Part shown: piece by piece, positions 1-6,794 of the stretch
Layout: the number at the start of each line of letters is the position of its first letter
Numbering within the stretch: the stretch's first letter is position 1
Notes under the pieces: model-generated
The model's database searches: none
Told to the model about the DNA's origin: nothing
What the model saw: only the letters and a program-made list of their open reading frames with translations
Assembly (NCBI GenBank): GCA_016192345.1
Contig: JACPUH010000103.1
Location: 1 to 44,203, forward strand
DNA: 44,203 nt
Reading direction: 5' to 3'
From: Ignavibacteriales bacterium
GTDB lineage: Bacteria > Bacteroidota > Ignavibacteria > UBA10030
Translations under genes and position numbers: made by a program

Positions 1-175
1 CTTCCTTGAGCACAGCGAGAATTTCCTCCCTGGACTGGGCGGCATCGATCTTGAGTGAAAGCTCGCTGAGCGTATTGACCCGGACATTGAACTCCTGCGC
101 CTCCAGCAACCGGGAGCGCATTTCCTCCGGGGACAGGAACTCAAGATTTTCAGGATTTTGCCAGTCAGTAGACAT
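1..175 (-). CDS. N-terminal part of probable GAF-domain signalling protein (cut by window edge)
   Basis: Reading leftwards from the ATG at 175, an open frame runs off the window edge after 58 codons. It begins MSTDWQNPENLEFL and contains the segment TLSELSLKIDAAQSREEILA. This acidic amphipathic helix followed by an 'LSLKIDAAxSREEIL' stretch is what I recognise from the start of GAF domains in sensor kinases, cyclases and SpoIIE-type phosphatases; that identification is from memory of the family. There is no signal peptide or membrane segment, so a cytoplasmic protein is likely. It lies 51 bases downstream of the acetyltransferase and on the same strand, so it may be the last member of the purM cluster. 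The output domain lies outside the window and cannot be named. Confidence 0.6.
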   Translation of the reverse strand, partial: MSTDWQNPENLEFLSPEEMRSRLLEAQEFNVRVNTLSELSLKIDAAQSREEILAVLKE

Positions 176-226
176 AGTGCGACGTACGAAAAAATTCAAA
201 TGTGCTCCTTGGAACGTTATTCATGA

Positions 227-820
227 TCATGGCGTCGTTCCCGAGGATGACGCCTGGTACTGTACTTCCCGTTCAAACCAGTCGGGGGCAAGCATGCCAT
301 ACACCATATGGTCGACAAAATGGTCGTACAGCCATTCCGCTTCGCGAATTTTGCCCTCGGGACGAAATCCCAACCGCTCCGGGATCGCGCGGCTCTTCTT
401 ATTCATTTCGGCGCAACGGATCTCGACCCTGTGAAGGTGATAGTAATCGAACGCATACGACACCATGGCCCTGCACGCTTTGGTCATCATCCCCCGTCCC
501 TGAAACTCCTCTCCCAACCAGTACCCGATGGTGGTCGAACGGTTCAGCCAGTCGATCTTGTGGTAGCCGATCACCCCCACCAACCGCCCATGGTCCCAGA
601 GTCCCGCCTGGAAACCGTTATTCACGGCACGCTGCTGCAGGGTTACCTCGATAAAGATGCGCGTATCGTCTACCGCCCTCGTCATGTCGAGCCACGGCAA
701 CCATGTGCGAAGAAACGACCGCTGACCATCAATCAGAGCAAACAACGGATCCGTATCGCTCAATTCAAACGATCGGATTACAAAGTCCGGCTCGACGGCA
801 AGAACAATGGTCGTGTCCAT
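227..820 (-). CDS. GNAT acetyltransferase, RimJ/RimL (ribosomal-protein-serine) type
   Basis: The 197-residue product matches the RimJ/RimL branch of GNAT acetyltransferases, which transfer acetyl from acetyl-CoA to N-terminal or side-chain amines. Supporting features are the N-terminal FVIRSFELSDTDPLFALID strand-helix, the central IGYWLGEEFQGRGMMTKAC segment, which holds the (Q/R)xxGxG/A acetyl-CoA pyrophosphate loop, and the C-terminal NKKSRAIPERLGFRPEGKIR. The usual form of the last motif is N-x-x-S-x-x-[VI]-x-[ER]-[LI]-G-F, so it is well preserved. Length is typical of the family. The start lies 9 bases after the stop of the upstream DUF2721 gene, suggesting co-transcription. Substrate cannot be told from sequence; ribosomal protein, small amine or antibiotic are all possible. 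Confidence 0.85.
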   Translation of the reverse strand: MDTTIVLAVEPDFVIRSFELSDTDPLFALIDGQRSFLRTWLPWLDMTRAVDDTRIFIEVTLQQRAVNNGFQAGLWDHGRLVGVIGYHKIDWLNRSTTIGYWLGEEFQGRGMMTKACRAMVSYAFDYYHLHRVEIRCAEMNKKSRAIPERLGFRPEGKIREAEWLYDHFVDHMVYGMLAPDWFEREVQYQASSSGTTP

Positions 821-829
821 GGTCGGGAG

Positions 830-1315
830 CTACTCGTCTACTTTAACGTCGTATACAACAATATCGTACCCGCGTTTTGTGTCGAGAAAGGAAAACCCTA
901 CCCCGCTGAGAACCAGGGTCATACCAAGCAGGAACAGGACCATCACGACCGCGGGGGAGTCGAACGCTTCTGCAAAATACCCCAACGCCATCAGCAACGA
1001 TGTCAAGAGAAAGAGTCCGATGGCCCCCGAATAACAAAGGACGGTGTTCCGCACGAAGCGCGCGCGGAGCAGGAGCCGGTCGATCTGTCTGCTCAAACTC
1101 TCCAGCCTGCTCGTTTCCTCAAACGTCTTCTCCCCTGCGCGGCGGAAAAGTTTCCGCCGTTCGTCGTTCAACAAACGGATCCGGTTGAGAACGGTGGAAT
1201 ACTTGCTGGAGGTTGCGAGCAACAGCAACCCGCACGCGTTGATCATCACGGCCGGGGCCAGGATCAATTGGATGACCTGAACGACGGCCGCATACTCGCC
1301 CACGCGCGGTTCCAT
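830..1315 (-). CDS. DUF2721-family membrane protein
   Basis: The 161-residue protein has a hydrophobic segment near residues 14-34, a charged basic helix (residues ~40-85, rich in Arg/Lys/Glu) that should lie in the cytoplasm, and two further membrane segments near 88-118 and 121-145. The order (one TM, long cytoplasmic helix, TM hairpin) and the phrases ILAPAVMINACGLLLLA and NRIRLLNDERRKL match DUF2721, a family of unknown function. The gene sits 15 bases downstream of purM and 9 bases upstream of the acetyltransferase, so it is almost certainly co-transcribed with both. Nothing in the sequence suggests a catalytic residue set. No function is proposed. Confidence 0.8.
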   Translation of the reverse strand: MEPRVGEYAAVVQVIQLILAPAVMINACGLLLLATSSKYSTVLNRIRLLNDERRKLFRRAGEKTFEETSRLESLSRQIDRLLLRARFVRNTVLCYSGAIGLFLLTSLLMALGYFAEAFDSPAVVMVLFLLGMTLVLSGVGFSFLDTKRGYDIVVYDVKVDE

Positions 1316-1330
1316 ACGATTCCCCTTTTC

Positions 1331-2341
1331 TTACCCCTGGACGATTTCCCCGAGAATAAAAGGAGCCTCGCCCCTGTGTCGCAATGCCTTCAAGAGACTG
1401 TCCGCTTCCCGTGGGCTTACGATCAAGATGAATCCAACCCCCAGGTTAAAGGTCCGCCTCATATCCTCCTCCGGAATGCTCCCCGCCTGTTGAAGTAGGC
1501 GGAACAATGCTGGGCGTTCCCATCCGTTCCAATCAACGGAAGGTATCAAGCCCGGTGGAACGATACGTTTCGTATTCCCGACAATCCCTCCGCCGGTAAT
1601 ATGGGAGAGCCCCTTCACCCTGAACTTCTTAAGGAGGGGACGGACGGTTTTCAGGTACGACCGGTGAACGCGCAAGAATGCTTCGCCCAGCGTGGAGCCA
1701 AGTTCGCTGAAATGACGATCGAGGGAGAATTTTTTCGAAAGGACGGCGCGCGCGAGCGAGTACCCGTTGGTGTGCAACCCGGACGACGGGAGCGCGATCA
1801 TCACATCCCTCCGCTTGATCGACTTGCCGTTCACAATACTTCGCTCATCAACGACCCCGACGATCGTCCCGGCAATATCGTACTCCCCCTCGGCATAAAA
1901 CCCCGGCATCTCGGCCGTTTCGCCCCCCACGAGGGAACATCCGTTCTCCTTGCACGCTTTCACAAATCCTGAAATAACCTTGGCCGCCACGGCGGGCGCA
2001 AGTCGACCCGTGGCAAAGTAATCCATAAAATAGAGAGGCTTGGCACCGCATGCCAGAATATCGTTGACGCAGTGGTTCACCAGGTCCTGACCGACCGTCT
2101 CATGACGGTTCAAGGCAAAGGCGATCTTGAGTTTGGTCCCCACTCCATCCACACTTGAAACCAGCACGGGCCGTTTGATGCCCGGAAAGCTTGCGCGGTA
2201 AAACGCCCCGAAGGCCCCGATATCGGTCAGCACGTTGCGCGTGAAGGTGGAGCGAACATCGTTTCGGATCCGGCGAACGAGCTTATCGCCGGCCTCGATA
2301 TCAACACCGGCGGCCTTATAGGTTCTCACATGTGATATCAT
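1331..2341 (-). CDS. purM: Phosphoribosylformylglycinamidine cyclo-ligase (AIR synthetase)
   Basis: PurM makes aminoimidazole ribotide from FGAM with ATP, the fifth step of purine synthesis. The protein shows TYKAAGVDIEAGDKLV at its start, the VDGVGTKLKIAF substrate loop, LVGGETAEMPGFY, and HITGGGIVGNTKRIVPPG near the C-terminus, all diagnostic for PurM. Two in-frame starts exist: ATG at 2374 (347 aa) and ATG at 2341 (336 aa). I prefer 2341 because PurM proteins usually begin only a few residues before the YKxAGVDI motif. Neither start has a clear Shine-Dalgarno site. purM heads the minus-strand cluster with DUF2721 and GNAT genes and is divergent from the FAH hydrolase gene. Confidence 0.95.
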   Translation of the reverse strand: MISHVRTYKAAGVDIEAGDKLVRRIRNDVRSTFTRNVLTDIGAFGAFYRASFPGIKRPVLVSSVDGVGTKLKIAFALNRHETVGQDLVNHCVNDILACGAKPLYFMDYFATGRLAPAVAAKVISGFVKACKENGCSLVGGETAEMPGFYAEGEYDIAGTIVGVVDERSIVNGKSIKRRDVMIALPSSGLHTNGYSLARAVLSKKFSLDRHFSELGSTLGEAFLRVHRSYLKTVRPLLKKFRVKGLSHITGGGIVGNTKRIVPPGLIPSVDWNGWERPALFRLLQQAGSIPEEDMRRTFNLGVGFILIVSPREADSLLKALRHRGEAPFILGEIVQG

Positions 2342-2647
2342 AAAAGTTCGGCGATTACGATACCGGTTTTTCATTGCTTGAACAAGAAGTTTTTTGCCGC
2401 GGAGAGACTCCCGGCAGAAAACCTTCGGGCTTTGATCCAGCCAATCTCACAGGCCGAACTCCCCATGAAGAAGAGATCGATTCCGAGCATCACGTCTGGA
2501 ACATTCCCGACGATGCCGCGCACGGTCACGAACTCCTCAACCCCGGGACGCCGTCACCATCATTCCTTGAGGCACCATGTTGCGAAAGTCCATCGGCTTG
2601 ACTATATTGGTCAACGCATCTCAGAACATTGAACGAAAACCCCTTTC
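2342..2647. other. Divergent intergenic region between purM and the FAH hydrolase gene
   Basis: About 300 bases separate the two divergent starts and should hold both promoters. The only clear element is a short inverted repeat, TTGAC (2598-2602) and GTCAA (2610-2614) with a 7-base spacer, about 40 bases before the FAH start. A minus-strand frame of about 50 codons (GTG start) ends in a TGA that overlaps an upstream purM ATG, but I do not recognise it and do not call it a gene. Confidence 0.4.
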
Positions 2648-3319
2648 ATGCGAACTGCCCTTCTGCAGGGGAGCATTGAACAATTCGAAATCCGAAAGCT
2701 CATCTGCATTGGTCGAAATTACGCGGACCATGCAAAAGAGATGAAGGCCGAGGTTCCGAAGGCCCCCATGTTCTTCTTGAAGCCCTCAACCGCTATCATT
2801 GGCAACGGCGGCACGATCATCATCCCCCCCATCTCCAACGACCTCCACCACGAAGTGGAATTAACGGTTCTACTCGGAAAAGGGGGAAAGAACATCGCTC
2901 CGGGCGATGCAATGGAGTATGTCGCGGGATACGGGATCGGGTTGGATATGACGTTGCGGGATGTTCAGGCCGAGGCGAAAAAGAAGGGATTGCCCTGGAC
3001 TCTGGCCAAGGGGTTTGACACTTCCGCCCCTCTCTCCTCCTTCGTCCCTGCAGCTTGGGTGCCGGATCCTCACGCACTCAACGTGAAGCTCACCGTCAAC
3101 GGCGTAGCGCGACAACATTCGACCACAGCGAACTTTATCTTTACGATTGACACCTTGCTCTCGTACGTTTCACAGTTTATCACACTGGAACCGGGAGATA
3201 TTTTCTTCACAGGGACCCCCGAAGGAGTTGCCCAAACCGTGTCGGGGGACAAACTCGAAGCCACTCTCACATCCCCCACGGGTGAGACCCTGGCGGCGTT
3301 GAGCGTACAGGTCCGGTAA
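2648..3319 (+). CDS. Fumarylacetoacetate hydrolase (FAH) family protein
   Basis: The 223-residue protein is a single-domain FAH-fold enzyme of the YcgM/FAHD1 size class, which hydrolyse acylpyruvates or decarboxylate oxaloacetate. Seen directly: the start of the FAH fold IRKLICIGRNYADHAKEM, a metal-binding E-x-E (E69, E71 in HHEVEL), a third acidic ligand D100 in GIGLDMTLRD, the catalytic-site lysine in LAKGFD (K120) and the C-terminal GDIFFTGTPEGV. The family binds Mg/Mn in the cytoplasm. It is followed after 11 bases by a membrane-protein gene and then by the M23 peptidase gene, probably as one transcript, although I see no functional link. The exact substrate is open. Confidence 0.9.
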   Translation: MRTALLQGSIEQFEIRKLICIGRNYADHAKEMKAEVPKAPMFFLKPSTAIIGNGGTIIIPPISNDLHHEVELTVLLGKGGKNIAPGDAMEYVAGYGIGLDMTLRDVQAEAKKKGLPWTLAKGFDTSAPLSSFVPAAWVPDPHALNVKLTVNGVARQHSTTANFIFTIDTLLSYVSQFITLEPGDIFFTGTPEGVAQTVSGDKLEATLTSPTGETLAALSVQVR

Positions 3320-3330
3320 GCAGCCTCGGA

Positions 3331-3708
3331 ATGAACAAGGTCCGACAATTCCTGAGCACCTACCGCAACGCCATCATCACCTGGCTTGTGATCGCGGCCC
3401 TTGTTCAGATCGGTTTTTCCCTCAGTATCGACAGGGATGTCATCGCGTTCGTCGTCGTGCTGGTTGGCATTTTTGGACAGGCTTTCGCGGCATTGATCGC
3501 GTGGATCGGGCTGGTCCCCATCGTCGGGCCGATCGTGGCCCAGGTTCTCTCTCTCCCCTTCATCTGGATCCTGAACGGAGTCGGTTACCTGGTTTCGATC
3601 GTCGCCATCAAACGAGGCTATTCTAAAGAAGTCTTGAATTACCGCGTCATCACCGTCATCTTGCTCATCGGGATCACGCTGGGATACATCCTGGGCAAAC
3701 TGATCTAA
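3331..3708 (+). CDS. Small multi-pass membrane protein, unknown function
   Basis: This 125-residue protein is mostly hydrophobic. Membrane segments can be seen near residues 14-31, 37-60, 63-95 (possibly two, with Gly/Pro at GLVPIVGPIVAQVL) and 106-124. Short basic stretches (KRGYSK around residue 97) suggest cytoplasmic loops. I do not recognise the family and see no catalytic motif. It lies between the FAH hydrolase (11 bases) and the M23 peptidase (15 bases), all on the same strand, so it is very likely translated from the same message. Confidence 0.7.
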   Translation: MNKVRQFLSTYRNAIITWLVIAALVQIGFSLSIDRDVIAFVVVLVGIFGQAFAALIAWIGLVPIVGPIVAQVLSLPFIWILNGVGYLVSIVAIKRGYSKEVLNYRVITVILLIGITLGYILGKLI

Positions 3709-3712
3709 AGCG

Positions 3713-3720
3713 AAGGAGGA
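3713..3720 (+). promoter_or_regulatory. Strong Shine-Dalgarno site that fixes a TTG start
   Basis: AAGGAGGA stands four to five bases before TTG at 3724. The frame has no ATG before residue 34, which lies after the signal-peptide hydrophobic core, so this site decides the TTG start of the M23 peptidase. Confidence 0.75.
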
Positions 3721-3723
3721 GTA

Positions 3724-6027
3724 TTGAAGGTCCCGCACAAAAGTATTTCCCGCGCCGTCATCCTCGGCAGCGTTTTCCCTTTCCTTTCCGGACTCTTCTT
3801 CCTCCCCGCCCCCTCGCACACCATGGTTCCGGGCCGATCTCCCATCGAGCGGATCGATGATATTTATGCCCCCTTTGATTCACTTCATACCGATATCGGG
3901 GATTACCTCTGGCCCACGAAAGAGGGAACGTTCATTACCTCATCCTTCGGAGATTACCGGAGAACGCATTTCCATGGCGGGATCGATATCTCCACAAACC
4001 ATCAGAAAGGGTATCCGGTCTATGCATCACGGGACGGCCATATCTCCCGGATCCGCATTTCTCCGTACGGCTACGGCAAGATGCTGTATCTCCGGCACGC
4101 TGACGGATTTGTCACGACCTATGCCCATCTCCAAAAATTCAACGAAGAGCTCGACGCGTACATCAAGAACATCCAAAAGGAATCACGGCAATATTCCCAT
4201 GACCTGGAAATCGATCCGACCCTCTTCTCGTTCCGCAAGGGGGAAGTGATCGCCTACACCGGCGATACCGGCGTAGGATCGGCGCATCTGCATTTCGAAG
4301 TACGGGACGCAGGCATGAACCTCGTCAACCCGTTTCTCTTCCCTGCCATCGCCGCCAGGCTGGAGGATAAGGTGAAACCGACGATCCATGCCCTGGCATT
4401 CTCACCGATCGATCATGAATCCATCGTGCAGGGAAAACAGCGCACGTGGACGACCGAGGTTCGACGAACCGGGAGCGGCGAGTACGTCGTCAAGGGGGTT
4501 ATACGGCTCACCGGCGCCGTGGGACTCAGCATCCGGACCACCGACCGCGCCGATGTGATGCGTTACCAGACCGGCACGCACCGCGTCGAGCTGTATCTGG
4601 ATGATGAGCAGATCTTCTCTTCGGTCAAGAACCGTATCCCCGAGTTTGAATCGAAGCAGATCGCGATGCACTACGATGCAAAACTGCTCCGCTCCAGGAA
4701 GGGGCGTTTCGAAAAGCTCTACATCGCGGAAGGGAACAGGCTTCCGCTGTACAACCGGCTGCCGGAAGGGGCCGGCATCCTCAGGACCCCAGAGTACGAA
4801 GAAGGCAAACACCTTCTGCGCATCGTCACGGAAGATGTCAAAGGGAACCGATCGACGTTAACAGCCACCGTACTGTTCAACCATCCGCCGCAGATCGCGC
4901 TCGATCAGATCGGGTCACGCGCCGTGCTGCAGGCGAAGGATCCCGCCGGCGTTCAATCGGTAACGCTCTGGTTGCAACTCAGAGGAAAGACGGCATGGAC
5001 ATCCCGGAAGGTCTCCCTCGATGCTCTCGAGCCCGTGGACCATGGATTCGCCCTCCCTGTCGACCTGACTAGGATTAGCGCCTTGAAGGTCGTTGCGGAG
5101 AACAGGTTCGGCACACGCTCGGCGCCGGAGTTTCTGTTCACGTCAGTTGCCCGTGGCGGCAAGAGCGGATTAAAACTTGAGAAGTTGTATGAACACGGCT
5201 TCCTGCACCTGACAATCACAGCGAAGTCGCCGATCAGGAGCAAGCCTTCCATCGAGATCCTTTCGGGAACGCGCCGGTTCACGCCGGAACCGGTGGCGCT
5301 CGACCTGGATGAATATACTGCGACATTCCCCTGGACCGAGGCGGAGTCCGGATCCTTGCGTATCAATGTATCGGCGGACGTCGGCGGCAAAACCATAGCC
5401 GTTCACGACGAGGCCATCCTGTTCGTCATCCAACCGGCGTCGGGGGGGACAATTGTTTCCGATGACGGCCGTTTTCAAGCCACGTTCCCTGCGGGGAGCC
5501 TCTATGCACCCCTTGCCTGCTGGATTGAGAAAACAGCGGAAGGATATGCGATCCGCCCCTCGGAGACGGTTCTCGCCAAAGCCATTACCATCCGCTACGA
5601 TTCGGAATCCATGCGGGCATCGGACCGGCTTGGACTCTTCTTCTCGGAAGAGAAAGGTTATGATCTCGTGCAGGGGGAAGCCGAAGCGGGGATGTATACG
5701 GGGACCATTGGAAGATACCTTGGGACCTTTGCACTGTTCCCCGATACAACCCCGCCGGAGATTTCGAGAGTTCGTTCTTCCTATTACCGGGGGTCCATCA
5801 ACATTTCCTTCCGGATGCGTGACAACCGGTCGGGGATCAACATTCGACGGTTCCAAGCTCTTCTGGATGACGAATTTCTTCCTGCGGAATTTGACCCCGA
5901 CCTGAGGAGAGTGGCTTATCAAGGTTCTCACCCCCTCCCCCCCGGGAAACATACCGTGAAGATCGAAGCCGTCGACAGGATGGGGAACAAAACTACGGCG
6001 CAAAGGACGGTCAGCGTTTCCCGATAA
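3724..6027 (+). CDS. Secreted M23 (LytM-type) metallopeptidase with long Ig-like C-terminal region
   Basis: M23 enzymes cut peptide cross-links in peptidoglycan with one zinc ion. The 767-residue protein starts at TTG behind a strong ribosome site. An N-terminal hydrophobic segment (residues ~8-27, ending near APSHT) is a signal peptide. The LytM core spans about residues 55-205: H84-x3-D88 in HFHGGID, H135 in TYAHLQKF, and H188-x-H190 in AHLHFEVRD, so all zinc and catalytic residues are present. Between H135 and H188 lies a ~35-residue charged insert. The remaining ~550 residues are beta-rich; the end (from PDTTPPEISRVRS, ending in GKHTVKIEAVDRMGN) reads as an Ig-like or bacterial-surface domain. 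The protein probably works in the periplasm or at the outer surface. It closes an apparent three-gene operon. Confidence 0.9.
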   Translation: MKVPHKSISRAVILGSVFPFLSGLFFLPAPSHTMVPGRSPIERIDDIYAPFDSLHTDIGDYLWPTKEGTFITSSFGDYRRTHFHGGIDISTNHQKGYPVYASRDGHISRIRISPYGYGKMLYLRHADGFVTTYAHLQKFNEELDAYIKNIQKESRQYSHDLEIDPTLFSFRKGEVIAYTGDTGVGSAHLHFEVRDAGMNLVNPFLFPAIAARLEDKVKPTIHALAFSPIDHESIVQGKQRTWTTEVRRTGSGEYVVKGVIRLTGAVGLSIRTTDRADVMRYQTGTHRVELYLDDEQIFSSVKNRIPEFESKQIAMHYDAKLLRSRKGRFEKLYIAEGNRLPLYNRLPEGAGILRTPEYEEGKHLLRIVTEDVKGNRSTLTATVLFNHPPQIALDQIGSRAVLQAKDPAGVQSVTLWLQLRGKTAWTSRKVSLDALEPVDHGFALPVDLTRISALKVVAENRFGTRSAPEFLFTSVARGGKSGLKLEKLYEHGFLHLTITAKSPIRSKPSIEILSGTRRFTPEPVALDLDEYTATFPWTEAESGSLRINVSADVGGKTIAVHDEAILFVIQPASGGTIVSDDGRFQATFPAGSLYAPLACWIEKTAEGYAIRPSETVLAKAITIRYDSESMRASDRLGLFFSEEKGYDLVQGEAEAGMYTGTIGRYLGTFALFPDTTPPEISRVRSSYYRGSINISFRMRDNRSGINIRRFQALLDDEFLPAEFDPDLRRVAYQGSHPLPPGKHTVKIEAVDRMGNKTTAQRTVSVSR

Positions 6028-6075
6028 CCGGGGGATTTACGGGAAGGCACCTGTCGCGATAAGGAGAATGGCATG

Positions 6076-6109
6076 AATCCGACTCGTTGATTTCGAGACG
6101 GATTTTTTG
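6076..6109 (+). terminator. Rho-independent terminator after the M23 peptidase
   Basis: AATCCG-A-CTCG, a 7-base loop, CGAG-A-CGGATT and then a T run (6103-6108) form a hairpin of 10 pairs with a single A-A mismatch. It lies about 50 bases after the peptidase stop. Confidence 0.8.
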
Positions 6110-6181
6110 TTTATTGGATCGTTCCTTGATAGGAATTGTGCACGCAAAGTCCGGAACAGAGGACGTGCGGAAGGAGCCGCT

Positions 6182-6607
6182 ATGAAGATCGGACTGATGT
6201 TGTTGTTGACACTCACACTGCTTGCAGGATGCAAGGACAGCGGCGATACGATCAGGAGCAACGAACCCGCTTCGGGGGTCTATCAGTACAAGGCATTGGA
6301 TCCGGATCACCAGGTAGTCGTGTCAGGCACATTGACGATGAGGATCGACGACGCGGGATTCGTTCAAGGGGAATGGGCCCTGGAAAAGCAGGGTTCGTTT
6401 GAGCAGACCGGACCGCAGATTGGGGCGGGCACGCTGGAGGGATCGATCCAGAACAACGACATCCAGATCAACTTGAACCCCGGTTGGGCCGACAATAATG
6501 TTCTCCTCAGCGGCCGGTTCGAACGCGGCGCGTGGGTGGGGACATGGAGCTGGGTGACCTTTGTAGGACCCACGTCGGGTGGTTCCTTTGAAGCAGTGCT
6601 GCAATAA
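6182..6607 (+). CDS. Putative lipoprotein, beta-rich, unknown function
   Basis: The 141-residue product starts at ATG 6182, six bases after GGAAGGAG. It opens with a basic residue, a Leu-rich core and the lipobox LAGC (Cys18), so it should be exported and lipid-anchored. The mature part alternates hydrophobic and polar residues with many Gly and Asn (SGTLTMRIDDAGFVQGEWAL, ENNVLLSGRF-like segments), suggesting a small beta-barrel or beta-sandwich. I do not recognise a named family. It stands alone between a terminator and valS, so it presumably has its own promoter. Confidence 0.75.
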   Translation: MKIGLMLLLTLTLLAGCKDSGDTIRSNEPASGVYQYKALDPDHQVVVSGTLTMRIDDAGFVQGEWALEKQGSFEQTGPQIGAGTLEGSIQNNDIQINLNPGWADNNVLLSGRFERGAWVGTWSWVTFVGPTSGGSFEAVLQ

Positions 6608-6794
6608 CGTCTGAACTAGTGTCGAGTATGAGAAGTACCTTTGCTAAGTCCCGGGTCGTTATTGACAATTTTAGGTTGTTTTGGCCCATGCGCTGCTGGA
6701 CTTATTCAAAGTAGTTGCGAGTCGAGACACCAGAACTTGTTTCCTCCTTCACCGGGTAGCCAGATGCGCTACCTTTTTGTTTCTCCAAACCGCA

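Noticed and set aside
308..1498. Plus-strand open frame of 396 codons across the GNAT and DUF2721 genes
   Set aside because: It spans two well-supported minus-strand genes and their junction and is charged and featureless.
2420..2540. Minus-strand frame of about 50 codons ending on the purM start (ATGA overlap)
   Set aside because: GTG start without a ribosome site, no recognisable motif and too short; the overlap involves the less likely purM start.
6663..6691. TTGACA upstream of valS as a promoter
   Set aside because: At 17 bases spacing there is CCCATG instead of a -10 box.
6681..6794. 38-codon N-terminal extension of ValRS from a TTG
   Set aside because: The extra residues are unlike any ValRS and the ATG at 6795 gives the standard start.
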